Shown one piece after another: positions 26,427 to 34,047 of a DNA stretch of 64,000 bases. Numbering within the stretch: position 1 is the stretch's first letter; each line of letters opens with the position of its first letter. The translations under genes and the position numbers were made by a program. Source of the stretch: Streptomyces sp. NBC_01341. GTDB taxonomy: Bacteria; Actinomycetota; Actinomycetes; Streptomycetales; Streptomycetaceae. The DNA is taken from contig NZ_CP108364.1 in NCBI RefSeq assembly GCF_035946055.1, forward strand, positions 930,001 to 994,000, in the 5' to 3' direction. Below the pieces are notes generated by a model. The model did no database searches. It was not told the origin of the DNA and saw only the letters and a program-made list of their open reading frames with translations.

Positions 26427-26521
26427 GGCTGCCCCCTTCGGCGTGTCGTCGCAGTCAGGGACGCGCCGCAACCCTGCCGGGTTGCGCGCGCGGCGCCGGC
26501 GTATCGCGCAGGATGTGCCAT
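26423..26521 (-). CDS. Small ORF, DUF6380-like, within the hopanoid operon
   Basis: A 32-residue open frame filling the 94-bp gap between hpnD and hpnE. Its ATG overlaps the hpnD stop (TGATG) and its TGA overlaps the hpnE ATG (ATGA), so both junctions are arranged for coupled translation. The segment ATRQGCGASLTATTRRR resembles the ASLTATA-type core of small DUF6380 proteins; that match is from memory. A perfect hairpin CGCAACCC/GGGTTGCG (26467-26486) lies inside it. It may be a translated spacer rather than a functional peptide. Confidence 0.5.
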   Translation of the reverse strand: MAHPARYAGAARATRQGCGASLTATTRRRGQP

Positions 26522-27474
26522 CAGGTGCGCCCCCTGGTCGTGCGGCGCGAGATGTAGCGCGCGTCGAGGCCCGACAGGCCGCGCACGGCGACGTAGGCCT
26601 TCTCGTGGCCCGGGAGCGAGACCCTGCCGCGCAGGACGGCCTCCGGGTCGCGCTCGATCCGGTCGAGGAGGCGGCGGTAGATGCCCGCCATCGCCGCCAC
26701 GCAGGCACCGCTGCGCCGGTCCAGCATCGGCAGCAGCCGGTAGCCCTCCGCGAAGAGCGCCCGGGCGCGCCGGACCTCGAAGTGGACCAGTCCGGCGAAG
26801 TCGGATCCGGGGGGCGGTGTGGCCCGGTGGAATCCGGCGGAGCAGCCGAATTTGGCGAGGTCGTCGGCGGGCAGGTAGGTGCGCCCGTTCCCGGCGTCCT
26901 CGCGCACGTCGCGCAGGATGTTGGTGAGCTGGAGCGCGAGGCCGAGGGTGTCGGCGTACTCCGCCGCGCGCTCGGCGCCGGGTGCGCCCTCCTCGGTACC
27001 GAACACACCGAGGCTGAGTCGGCCGATGGCACCCGCGACACACCGGCAGTACGTCTTCAGGTCGTCCCAGGTCTCGTAGGTCGCACCGCGCACGTCCATG
27101 AGCACGCCGTCGATGAGCTCGTCGAGGCCGTCGAGCGGCAGCGGGAAGCGCCGTGCGGCGTCGGCGAGCGCCACCGCGACGGGGTCGGTGTCGTCCTCGT
27201 CGACCGCCTTGTCACGGATCCGGTCGAGCAGTTCGCGGGTGCCTTCCAGCCGGACGCGCTTGGTCTCCGGATCCAGCTCGCCGTCGCCGATGTCGTCGAC
27301 CCGACGGGAGAAGGCGTACAGCGCCGACATGGCCTGCCGCTTCTCGTACGGCAGCAGCCGGATGCCGTACGCGAAATTACGGGCCTGCTGTCCGGTGACG
27401 GCCTCGCAGTAGCTGTATGCGGCCTGTACCGGTGCCGACATGTACGTCGTCTGTCCCTCCACGGTCCGGCTCAC
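26521..27474 (-). CDS. hpnD: Presqualene diphosphate synthase HpnD
   Basis: A 317-residue head-to-head prenyl synthase. Both aspartate motifs are present: FSRRVDDIGDGELD (about 55-68) and LTNILRDVREDAGNGRTYLPADDL (about 180-203). YGIRLLPYEKRQAMSALYAF precedes the first. HpnD joins two farnesyl diphosphates into presqualene diphosphate, which HpnC converts to hydroxysqualene. The GTG at 27474 overlaps the hpnC stop (GTGA); an in-frame ATG 33 bases later (MSAPVQAAYSYCE) is where homology becomes strong and could be the real start. Confidence 0.93.
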   Translation of the reverse strand: MSRTVEGQTTYMSAPVQAAYSYCEAVTGQQARNFAYGIRLLPYEKRQAMSALYAFSRRVDDIGDGELDPETKRVRLEGTRELLDRIRDKAVDEDDTDPVAVALADAARRFPLPLDGLDELIDGVLMDVRGATYETWDDLKTYCRCVAGAIGRLSLGVFGTEEGAPGAERAAEYADTLGLALQLTNILRDVREDAGNGRTYLPADDLAKFGCSAGFHRATPPPGSDFAGLVHFEVRRARALFAEGYRLLPMLDRRSGACVAAMAGIYRRLLDRIERDPEAVLRGRVSLPGHEKAYVAVRGLSGLDARYISRRTTRGRT

Positions 27475-28391
27475 CCCTCTCTGTGCGCTCTTCGCAGGAC
27501 GGCTCCCACCTCGCGCAGCAACCTCGGCGCGGTGGGCTTGGGCGGTCCGGGCAGTACGTCGAAACCGGCGGCCGAGACGGCACCGAGCGCGGCGCGTCCA
27601 CCGCCGACGAATCCGGCGAGCAGCAGCCGGAGCCTGCCGTGGACGCCGGCCACGAGGGGGATGCCCTCGTCCAGCAGGTGACCGGCTCGCTCGGCCTCGA
27701 AGGCGACCAGGGAACGCACCGCCGCGCCCGCGGAGGGGGCGGCCAGCTCGGACTCACCGACGTGGAAGCGGGCCATGTCCTCGGCGGGCAGATAGACGCG
27801 GTCGCGACCGAGGTCCTCGGCGACGTCCTGGAGGTGCTCGGCGATCTGCAGTGCGGTGCAGACGGCGTCGGAGCGGCGGATCCGTTCGGGGCTCGCGGTG
27901 CCGGTGATCTGCAGGACGAGCCGCCCGACCGGGTTGGCGGAGAGCTCGCAGTAGGCGAGGAGCTCGCCGTAGGTCCCGTAGCGGCGGATCTTCTGGTCCT
28001 GCCGGTTGGCTTCGACGAGGCCGAGGAAGGGCTCGGGGGTGAGCGCGCAGCGCCGCACCGTGGGACGCAGGGCGCGCATCAGGGGGTGGCGGGGGCCGTC
28101 GCCGACGCTCGCGAAGACGCGGTTCAGGTCGGCTTCGAGGGCGTCCAGCATGGCCGGCCGGTCCGCTTGCTGTCCGGACTCCAGACCGAGCAGGCGGGCG
28201 TCGGCTCCGCCGGGCGGCAGATCGCCGTCCCCGATGTCGTCGACGAGGCGGGCGAATCCGTAGACCGCCATGAGGTCGTCGCGCCAGGCGCGCGGCAGGA
28301 AGAAGGGGGCCACGGGGAAGTTCTCGTCCGCGGCCTTGGCGAGCGTTCCGGTCGTGGCGGCATCGGCGCGCGCCTCCTGGGTACCGGTCAC
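27471..28391 (-). CDS. hpnC: Hydroxysqualene synthase HpnC
   Basis: A 306-residue squalene/phytoene-synthase-fold protein and first main gene of the hopanoid operon. The motifs are GFARLVDDIGDGD (about 45-57) and QIAEHLQDVAEDLGRDRVYLPAEDM (about 180-204). ENFPVAPFFLPRAWRDDLMAVY is the usual HpnC N-terminus. It hydrolyses presqualene diphosphate to hydroxysqualene. The GTG start overlaps the TGA of a 23-codon upstream frame, so initiation is probably coupled to that small ORF rather than driven by a good ribosome binding site of its own. Confidence 0.92.
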   Translation of the reverse strand: MTGTQEARADAATTGTLAKAADENFPVAPFFLPRAWRDDLMAVYGFARLVDDIGDGDLPPGGADARLLGLESGQQADRPAMLDALEADLNRVFASVGDGPRHPLMRALRPTVRRCALTPEPFLGLVEANRQDQKIRRYGTYGELLAYCELSANPVGRLVLQITGTASPERIRRSDAVCTALQIAEHLQDVAEDLGRDRVYLPAEDMARFHVGESELAAPSAGAAVRSLVAFEAERAGHLLDEGIPLVAGVHGRLRLLLAGFVGGGRAALGAVSAAGFDVLPGPPKPTAPRLLREVGAVLRRAHREG

Positions 28392-28459
28392 TGCGTACCA
28401 CCCGACGCGGGGACGGCGAAACCCCGTCGGAGCTGGAGATTTTCCATCGTTGCCGTCAT
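28388..28459 (-). CDS. 23-residue upstream ORF coupled to hpnC
   Basis: A short frame (MTATMENLQLRRGF... ending in GGTQ) starts at ATG 28459 with GGGAG 5 bases upstream. Its stop overlaps the hpnC GTG as GTGA. TAGAAC on the minus strand (28474-28469) could be the -10 box for a transcript beginning just ahead of it. It either encodes a leader peptide setting expression of the operon or is simply the entry site for hpnC translation. Confidence 0.5.
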   Translation of the reverse strand: MTATMENLQLRRGFAVPASGGTQ

Positions 28460-28591
28460 ATCTCCCGTTCTACACTGCTGACCCAAAACATCCCTTTTCG
28501 GACACGCCGTTAGTCCTCCCGAGTGCGACATGCGCGCTACGGGTGATGTGCCGGGGGGCGTATCGCCCCACATTGCCGCGAATCAGCACCG

Positions 28592-28616
28592 GTACAGCTT
28601 ACGTTGTACAGCTCAC
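28592..28616. repeat. Direct repeat GTACAGCTYAC upstream of the hopanoid operon
   Basis: GTACAGCTTAC at 28592-28602 and GTACAGCTCAC at 28606-28616 repeat with a 14-bp period, about 200 bp upstream of hpnC. The interval 28460-28762 otherwise has no gene; a bulged hairpin at 28616-28645 adjoins the repeat. The pair could be tandem binding sites for a regulator of the operon. Confidence 0.45.
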
Positions 28617-28762
28617 AGGGCCGCGCCGGGGTGCAGCGCGCCCTGATACAACACTTCGTCCGCCGCCAACGTTCCCCGGATGCGCGGTGATTGACGTCAT
28701 CCGCCGGGAGGAGATCACCCCGGGTCCCGCCTCGCGCCCGCACATGTCCGTGGGGGCACAGC

Positions 28763-28801
28763 GCGTGGCCCCCGCCGGAATGCTCCCGGCGGGGGCCACG
28801 C
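28763..28801 (-). terminator. Terminator of the ABC exporter operon
   Basis: A perfect 16-bp stem, GCGTGGCCCCCGCCGG (28763-28778) with its complement at 28786-28801, and a 7-base loop. It lies 11 bp after the ATP-binding subunit stop codon. Confidence 0.85.
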
Positions 28802-28812
28802 GCACGCCACGG

Positions 28813-29598
28813 CTACTTGCCGGTCTCCCGCTCGTAGGCCTTGAGGACCTCTTCGGTCGGGCCGTCCATCAGGAGCTCGCCTCTCTCCAGCCACAGCACC
28901 CGGTCACACGTGTCCCGGATCGTCTTGTTGTTGTGGCTGACCAGGAAGACGGTGCCCGCCTCCTTGCGCAGCTCGCGGATCCGCTCCTCGGACCGCACCC
29001 GGAACTTGCGGTCACCGGTGGCCAGCGCCTCGTCGATCATGAGGACGTCGTGGTTCTTGGCGGCCGCGATCGAGAAGCGCAGCCGCGCCGCCATGCCGGA
29101 GGAGTACGTCCTCATCGGCAGCGTGATGAAGTCGCCCTTCTCGTTGATCCCGGAGAAGTCCACGATGTCCTGGTACCGGCTGCGGATCTCCTCACGGCTC
29201 ATCCCCATCGCGAGACCGCCGAGGACGACGTTGCGCTCACCGGTGAGATCGCTCATCAGCGCCGCGTTGACACCGAGCAGCGACGGCTGGCCGTCCGTGT
29301 AGACCTTGCCGTGCTCGGTCGGGAGCAGGCCCGCGATGGCACGCAGCAGCGTGGACTTGCCCGAGCCGTTGGTGCCGATGAGCCCGATGGCCTGACCGCG
29401 GTAGGCGGTGAAGGACACACCGCGCACCGCGTGGACCTTGCGCACACCGCGCGGTTCCCCCTTGCCGCGGCGCATCATGCGGCTCAGCGCGGCGGTCGCG
29501 CTCCCCTTGCCGCCGCTCGTGCCGTTGACGCGGTAGACGATGTGCACGTCGTCCGCGATCACGGTCGGGATGTGCCCCTGGGACGATTCCTCAGCCAC
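28813..29598 (-). CDS. ABC transporter ATP-binding protein, Wzt/TagH-like
   Basis: A 261-residue ATPase. Walker A is GLIGTNGSGKSTLLRAI (about 73-89), the signature is YSSGMAARLRFSIAAA and Walker B is HDVLMIDEALATGD with VFLVSHN switch histidine. The long N-terminal extension before the ATPase core (VHIVYRVNGTSGGKG...) and the LSSG-like YSSGM signature are typical of polysaccharide and teichoic-acid exporters (Wzt, TagH). It lacks the C-terminal carbohydrate-binding domain of O-antigen Wzt, so substrate recognition probably rests with the permease or lipid anchor. It overlaps the permease gene by 8 bp. Confidence 0.87.
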   Translation of the reverse strand: MAEESSQGHIPTVIADDVHIVYRVNGTSGGKGSATAALSRMMRRGKGEPRGVRKVHAVRGVSFTAYRGQAIGLIGTNGSGKSTLLRAIAGLLPTEHGKVYTDGQPSLLGVNAALMSDLTGERNVVLGGLAMGMSREEIRSRYQDIVDFSGINEKGDFITLPMRTYSSGMAARLRFSIAAAKNHDVLMIDEALATGDRKFRVRSEERIRELRKEAGTVFLVSHNNKTIRDTCDRVLWLERGELLMDGPTEEVLKAYERETGK

Positions 29599-30520
29599 GG
29601 CCGTACCGTTCCTCTGCCTTCCAGAAGTACACGAAGCCCACGCCGCCCACCAGGAGCGACCAGACGAGTCCGACCACCCAGACGTGCTGCGGCAGGTTCT
29701 CCGAGCCGTATCCGTCGATCATCGCGAAGCGCACCAGGTCCATGTAGATGGCCGCCGGGTTGTACTGGAGCACGTCGGCGATCCAGGCCGGCTTGCCCGC
29801 GAGCTGTACGGGGATGGAGAACATGACGCCCGAGGCGTACATCCAGGTACGCATGACGAACGGCATCAGCTGGGCGAGGTCGGGGGTCTTGCTGCCCAGC
29901 CGGGCCATGATCAGCGCCAGGCCGGTGTTGAAGAAGAACTGCAGGGCGAGAGCCGGTACGACCAGCAGCCAGGAGAGACTGGGATAGCTGCCGAACGCCA
30001 CGGCCACGGCGATCAGCACGATCATCGAGTACAGCAGCTGCTGCAGCTGCTGGAGCGAGAACGAGATGGGCAGCGACGCCCGGGGGAAATGCAGCGCCCG
30101 GACGAGGCCGAGGTTGCCCGCGATGGAGCGCACTCCGGCCATCACCGAACTCTGCGTGAAGGTGAAGACGAAGACACCCGTCACCAGGAACGGGATGAAG
30201 ACCTCCTGGGGCATTCCCTTCGACGTGCCGAGAATGAGCCCGAAGATCAGGAAGTAGACCAGCGCGTTCAGCAGCGGTGTCGCCACCTGCCACAGCTGGC
30301 CGAGCTTGGCCTGGCTGTACTGCGCCGTCAGCTTGGCCCGCGAGAACGCCAGGATGAAATGCCGGCGGCCCCAGAGCTGACGTACGTACGCGAACAGCCC
30401 GGGCCGGGCGCCGCTCACCGTCAGGCCGTATTTTTCGGCCAACTGGGACGGACTGAGTCCCGCGTCGGCGGACGGTGGGCTGCTCAGCGCAATCCCGCCG
30501 TCATGGGTCGTGTCACTCAC
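29591..30520 (-). CDS. ABC-2 permease, Wzm/TagG-like
   Basis: A 309-residue permease with a cytoplasmic N-terminus and about six membrane segments, e.g. LLNALVYFLIFGLILGTS, VFIPFLVTGVFVFTFTQSSV, LLYSMIVLIAVAVAFG, WLLVVPALALQFFFNTGLALIMA and a terminal VGLVWSLLVGGVGFVYFW. It forms the channel for an undecaprenyl- or lipid-linked polymer exported with the adjacent ATPase. The GTG start is at 30520, with TTAACT upstream on the coding strand as a possible -10 box. A 102-bp gap separates it from the GT2 gene, so the exporter pair may have its own promoter. Confidence 0.87.
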   Translation of the reverse strand: MSDTTHDGGIALSSPPSADAGLSPSQLAEKYGLTVSGARPGLFAYVRQLWGRRHFILAFSRAKLTAQYSQAKLGQLWQVATPLLNALVYFLIFGLILGTSKGMPQEVFIPFLVTGVFVFTFTQSSVMAGVRSIAGNLGLVRALHFPRASLPISFSLQQLQQLLYSMIVLIAVAVAFGSYPSLSWLLVVPALALQFFFNTGLALIMARLGSKTPDLAQLMPFVMRTWMYASGVMFSIPVQLAGKPAWIADVLQYNPAAIYMDLVRFAMIDGYGSENLPQHVWVVGLVWSLLVGGVGFVYFWKAEERYGRG

Positions 30521-30622
30521 AGTTAAGAACTCTCGTCTTCACAATGCGCAGCCAGGCGCGGCCGAGGCGGACAGGGTCCCCGTACGAATGAATACGGCTC
30601 ATGCTCTCAGAGGAAGAGCCTC

Positions 30623-31495
30623 TCAGATCACCGGTGGGCGGCCCAGTCTCGTCAGCCGCCACACCGTACGCCACTTCATGGGCCGCCGGGGTCCGCAGGG
30701 CGTCGTCCACCCTTCCCGGAAACCACCGAACCATGCGCGCAGAGCAGGCAGTGAGGGCTTGCGCACAAGAGTGAGAAGCAGCCAGACGCCCGTGTAGACG
30801 GGGACGAGCGGCGCGGGCAGGTTGCGGCGGGCCAGCCATACCCGGTTGCGGGCCACCATGCGGTGGTAGACCGCGTGCCGCGACGGCGCGGTGGTGGGGT
30901 GGTTGAGGACCATGTCGGCGCGGTACTCGATCATCCAGCCGGCGTCCAGGGCACGCCAGGCGAGGTCGGTCTCCTCGTGGGCGTAGAAGAATTCGCCGGG
31001 CAGCGGGCCCGCCTCCGCGATCACCTGGCTGCGCACGGCGTTCGCGCCCCCCAGGAAGGTCGTGACCCGGGACGAACGCATGGGGTCCGACGCGCGCAGC
31101 CTCGGCACGTGCCGCCGCTGGGTGACGCCGGTGTCCGGGTCCGCGATGCGGAAGGTGACGACTCCGAGCTTCGGGTCCGCCTCGAACGCCTGCCGGCAGA
31201 GCTCGGCGGTGTCCGTGTTCGGCAGCAGCCCGTCGTCGTCGAGGAAGAGAAGCGCGTCCACGTCGGCCCCGGACGGCCCGAAGGCTTCGATGCCGACGTT
31301 ACGGCCGCCGGGGATGCCCACGTTCTCGGGCAGCTCGACGGTGCGCACGCCCGGGGGCACGTCCGGGACCGGGGCGCCGTTCCCGACGACGACCACCTCG
31401 ATCCGGTCGCCGTCCTGCTTGGCGACCGAATCGAGAAGGGCACGCAGTTCCTCGGGGCGGTTGCCCATGGTGATGATGACCGCGCCGAGTTTCAT
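30623..31495 (-). CDS. Family 2 glycosyltransferase
   Basis: A 290-residue GT-A glycosyltransferase. KLGAVIITMGNRPEELRALLDSV begins the nucleotide-binding fold, VDALLFLDDDGLLP holds the DxD metal motif (about 85-87), and FFYAHEETDLAWRALDAGW is the acceptor-site ED motif. VPVYTGVWLLLTLVRK near 232-247 is a possible membrane-associated helix. It probably adds a sugar to the lipid- or polyol-linked polymer of this cluster. ATG 31495 is 8 bp downstream of the CDP-alcohol phosphatidyltransferase gene. Confidence 0.85.
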   Translation of the reverse strand: MKLGAVIITMGNRPEELRALLDSVAKQDGDRIEVVVVGNGAPVPDVPPGVRTVELPENVGIPGGRNVGIEAFGPSGADVDALLFLDDDGLLPNTDTAELCRQAFEADPKLGVVTFRIADPDTGVTQRRHVPRLRASDPMRSSRVTTFLGGANAVRSQVIAEAGPLPGEFFYAHEETDLAWRALDAGWMIEYRADMVLNHPTTAPSRHAVYHRMVARNRVWLARRNLPAPLVPVYTGVWLLLTLVRKPSLPALRAWFGGFREGWTTPCGPRRPMKWRTVWRLTRLGRPPVI

Positions 31496-31503
31496 GGGAG
31501 AGC

Positions 31504-32283
31504 TCACTTCAGCCTGCTGGACGCCAGGATCGACACCAGGTGCAGGACGGTCTGGAGCAGGGCGATGCCCGCCATGACCGCGACCGCGAGACGGCTGAAG
31601 TAGAGGTCGTCCCTGACCGTGTCGAGGACGGCCGCGACCAGGATGACGAACGACGCCTCGATGCCGAGGATCAGCCGGTGGAACTTGAGCGCGCCGGCGG
31701 CCCGCCGGGCGAGTGCCATGCCGGAGGAGCGCGGTTCGGACGCGGCTTCCTTGACGGGCGGCAGGCCGCCCTGGTGACGGGCGACACCGACGAGGTCGGT
31801 CTCGGCCTTGATCAGGATGGCGCCGAGCGCGGCGAGCGTGCCCAGGAAGGCCCACAGCCAGTCGATGCGCCCGGGACCCCACAGGTCGGCGGCGCGCAGG
31901 CCGAAGCCGACCAGCACCGCCGCGTCACACAGATACGCGGCCACGCGGTCCAGGTAGACCCCGCCCAGCGAGTACTGCTTCTTCCAGCGGGCGACCTCGC
32001 CGTCGACGCAGTCGAACAGCAGGTAGAGCTGGACCGCGAGCACGCCGAGCAGGGCTCCGGGGATGCCGGGGAGCAGCAGGGCGGGCGCCGCGAGCACACC
32101 GGCGACGGTCATCACGTAGGTCAGCTGGTTCGGCGTGACCTTGGTCGTCACCAGCTGCCGGGTGATGCGCAGCGAGACCTCGCGCATGTAGAGCCGACCA
32201 GCCCAGTGCTCGCCACTGCGCCGGTCCTTCACGCCCGGAGGGTGAACGACGGGGCGGAGTTCAGCTATGGATGGCTTTTGCAT
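31504..32283 (-). CDS. CDP-alcohol phosphatidyltransferase family protein
   Basis: A 259-residue integral membrane enzyme. The catalytic motif D-x2-D-G-x2-A-R-x8-G-x3-D-x3-D is complete: FDCVDGEVARWKK then GGVYLDRVAAYLCD (about 90-120). About six hydrophobic helices surround it. The family transfers a phosphoalcohol from a CDP-alcohol to an acceptor hydroxyl. With a glycerol-1-phosphate-dehydrogenase-like gene and a nucleotidyltransferase just upstream, the donor may be an unusual CDP-polyol. The start at 32283 overlaps the dehydrogenase gene by 23 bp. Confidence 0.85.
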   Translation of the reverse strand: MQKPSIAELRPVVHPPGVKDRRSGEHWAGRLYMREVSLRITRQLVTTKVTPNQLTYVMTVAGVLAAPALLLPGIPGALLGVLAVQLYLLFDCVDGEVARWKKQYSLGGVYLDRVAAYLCDAAVLVGFGLRAADLWGPGRIDWLWAFLGTLAALGAILIKAETDLVGVARHQGGLPPVKEAASEPRSSGMALARRAAGALKFHRLILGIEASFVILVAAVLDTVRDDLYFSRLAVAVMAGIALLQTVLHLVSILASSRLK

Positions 32284-33322
32284 AGTCGGCGTACGCGTCC
32301 CTGATCTGGTCGGTGGACAGGTTGAGGTGTTCCAGGATCGTGAAGCGGCCCGGACGCGTCTGCGGCGCGTACTCGACGGCCCGCACGAACTCGTCGGCGG
32401 TGAAACCGATCTCCTCGGACAGCACGGGCAGCCCGTGGCGACGCAGGACGGACGCCATGTGCCGCGACTCCTCGCGGGCACCCCTCAGGTGCATCGCGAA
32501 GCAGGCGCCGAGGCCGACCTGCTCGCCGTGGCTGGCGGCACGCTTCGGGTACAGCAGGTCGAAGGCGTGGTTGATCTCGTGGCAGCCGCCCGACGCGGGC
32601 CGGGAGTCACCGGCGACCGACATCGAGATGCCCGTCAGGACGAGGCCCTCCGCCAGCACCTTGAGGAAGGCGTCGTCGCCGACCCCGCCGGGGTGGCGGA
32701 GCACGGCCTCGCCCGCCTGCCGGGCCATGGCCGCCGCGAGACCGTCGATCTCCTCGCCCTGTACCTCGTGGGCGAGCTCCCAGTCGGCGACGCAGGAGAT
32801 GTTGGAGACCGCGTCCCCGATGCCGGAGCGCACGAAGCGTTCGGGGGCCTCACGGATCACGTCGAGGTCGATGACGACGGCGATCGGGGTCGGGACGCCG
32901 TAGGAGCCCCGACCGTTGTCGTTGTCCAGGGTGGCGACCGGGGAGCAGAGGCCGTCGTGGGAGAGGTTCGTCGCGACGGCGACCATGGGCATGCCCACGC
33001 GCGCCGCGGCGTACTTCGCCACGTCGATGATCTTGCCGCCGCCGAGGCCGACGAGCGCGTCGTAGCGGTTGCCCTTGATGCCGTCGGCGAGCCGCACGGC
33101 GGAATCGATCGTGCCGTCGGTGACGGGGTACCAGTCGGCCCCCGGCAGCACCGGGGCGAGCCTCTCGCGCAGGGCGCGCCCGGACCCCTCGCTGATCGCG
33201 ATGGCGAGCTTGCCCGATGCGGAGATCCGCTGGTCGGCGAGGAGACCGGCCAGGTCGTCCATGGCGCCGCGCCGGATGTCGACGACGACGGGGGACGGGA
33301 TGAGGCGGGTCAGTACCGGCAC
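32261..33322 (-). CDS. Iron-containing alcohol dehydrogenase, sn-glycerol-1-phosphate dehydrogenase-like
   Basis: A 353-residue member of the glycerol-1-phosphate dehydrogenase/AraM branch of iron-type dehydrogenases. YDALVGLGGGKIIDVAKYAA binds NAD(P), and VATNLSHDGLCSPVA, GIGDAVSNISCVADWELA and SGGCHEINHAFDLL carry the metal aspartate and histidines. It probably reduces dihydroxyacetone phosphate or another ketose phosphate to a polyol phosphate. The GTG start at 33322 overlaps the nucleotidyltransferase gene by 13 bp. Whether the product has archaeal-type (sn-1) stereochemistry cannot be told from sequence. Confidence 0.82.
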   Translation of the reverse strand: MPVLTRLIPSPVVVDIRRGAMDDLAGLLADQRISASGKLAIAISEGSGRALRERLAPVLPGADWYPVTDGTIDSAVRLADGIKGNRYDALVGLGGGKIIDVAKYAAARVGMPMVAVATNLSHDGLCSPVATLDNDNGRGSYGVPTPIAVVIDLDVIREAPERFVRSGIGDAVSNISCVADWELAHEVQGEEIDGLAAAMARQAGEAVLRHPGGVGDDAFLKVLAEGLVLTGISMSVAGDSRPASGGCHEINHAFDLLYPKRAASHGEQVGLGACFAMHLRGAREESRHMASVLRRHGLPVLSEEIGFTADEFVRAVEYAPQTRPGRFTILEHLNLSTDQIRDAYADYAKAIHS

Positions 33323-34047
33323 GCGATCTCCCTGCCCCTGGCCAGGTCGTCGTGGTTGTCGATCTCGACCCACGTCACCTCGCCGATGGGGGCGACGTCG
33401 ACCGTGAAGCCGCGGTTCACGAGCTCCTGGTAGCCGTCCTCGTAGTACAGGTCGGGGTCGCGCTCGAAGGTCGCCTTCAGTGCGTCGGCGAGTTCCTCGG
33501 CGGCCTCGGGCTCGATGAGCGTCACGCCGATGTACTCGCCGGTCGCGGTGGCCGGGTCCATCAGCTTGGTGATGCGGCGCACACCCTTCTCGCCGTCGGT
33601 GATGACCTTCATCTCCTCGTCGGCGAGGTTCTTCACCGTGTCGAGCGCGAGGACGATCTTCTGGCCCTTGCCGCGGGCCTCCAGGAGGGTCTTCTCGACG
33701 GAGACGGGGTGCACGGTGTCGCCGTTGGCCAGGATGACGCCCTGCTTCAGGACCTCACGCGCGCACCACAGGGAGTAGGCGTTGTTCCACTCCTCGGCCT
33801 TGTCGTTGTCGATCAGCGTCAGCTTCACGCCGTACGTCGCCTCGAACTCGGCCTTGCGGGCGTAGACGGCCTCCTTGCGGTAGCCCACCACGATCGCGAC
33901 CTCGGTCAGCCCGACCTCGGCGAAGTTGGCCAGCGTGAGGTCGAGGACCGTCTTCTCACCGTCCACAGGCACCAGGGCCTTCGGCAGCGTGTCCGTGTAC
34001 GGACGCAGACGGCGTCCGGCGCCGGCAGCCAGTACGAGGCCGATCAT
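33310..34047 (-). CDS. Sugar/polyol-phosphate nucleotidyltransferase
   Basis: A 245-residue MobA/GlmU-type nucleotidyltransferase. The signature loop is LVLAAGAGRRLRPYTDTLPKALVPVDG (residues 4-30), the metal aspartate is in VILANGDTVHPV and a second acidic site is VTWVEIDNHDDL. The short length and ITKLMDPATATGEYIGVTLI resemble CTP:inositol-1-phosphate cytidylyltransferases and choline/polyol-phosphate cytidylyltransferases. With CDP-alcohol phosphatidyltransferases on both sides, a CDP-polyol product is the best inference. It overlaps the upstream gene by 4 bp. Confidence 0.83.
   Translation of the reverse strand: MIGLVLAAGAGRRLRPYTDTLPKALVPVDGEKTVLDLTLANFAEVGLTEVAIVVGYRKEAVYARKAEFEATYGVKLTLIDNDKAEEWNNAYSLWCAREVLKQGVILANGDTVHPVSVEKTLLEARGKGQKIVLALDTVKNLADEEMKVITDGEKGVRRITKLMDPATATGEYIGVTLIEPEAAEELADALKATFERDPDLYYEDGYQELVNRGFTVDVAPIGEVTWVEIDNHDDLARGREIACRY

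Noticed and set aside
28616..28645. The bulged GC hairpin upstream of hpnC as a second terminator for the exporter operon
   Set aside because: A far better 16-bp-stem terminator stands directly after the stop codon at 28763-28801.
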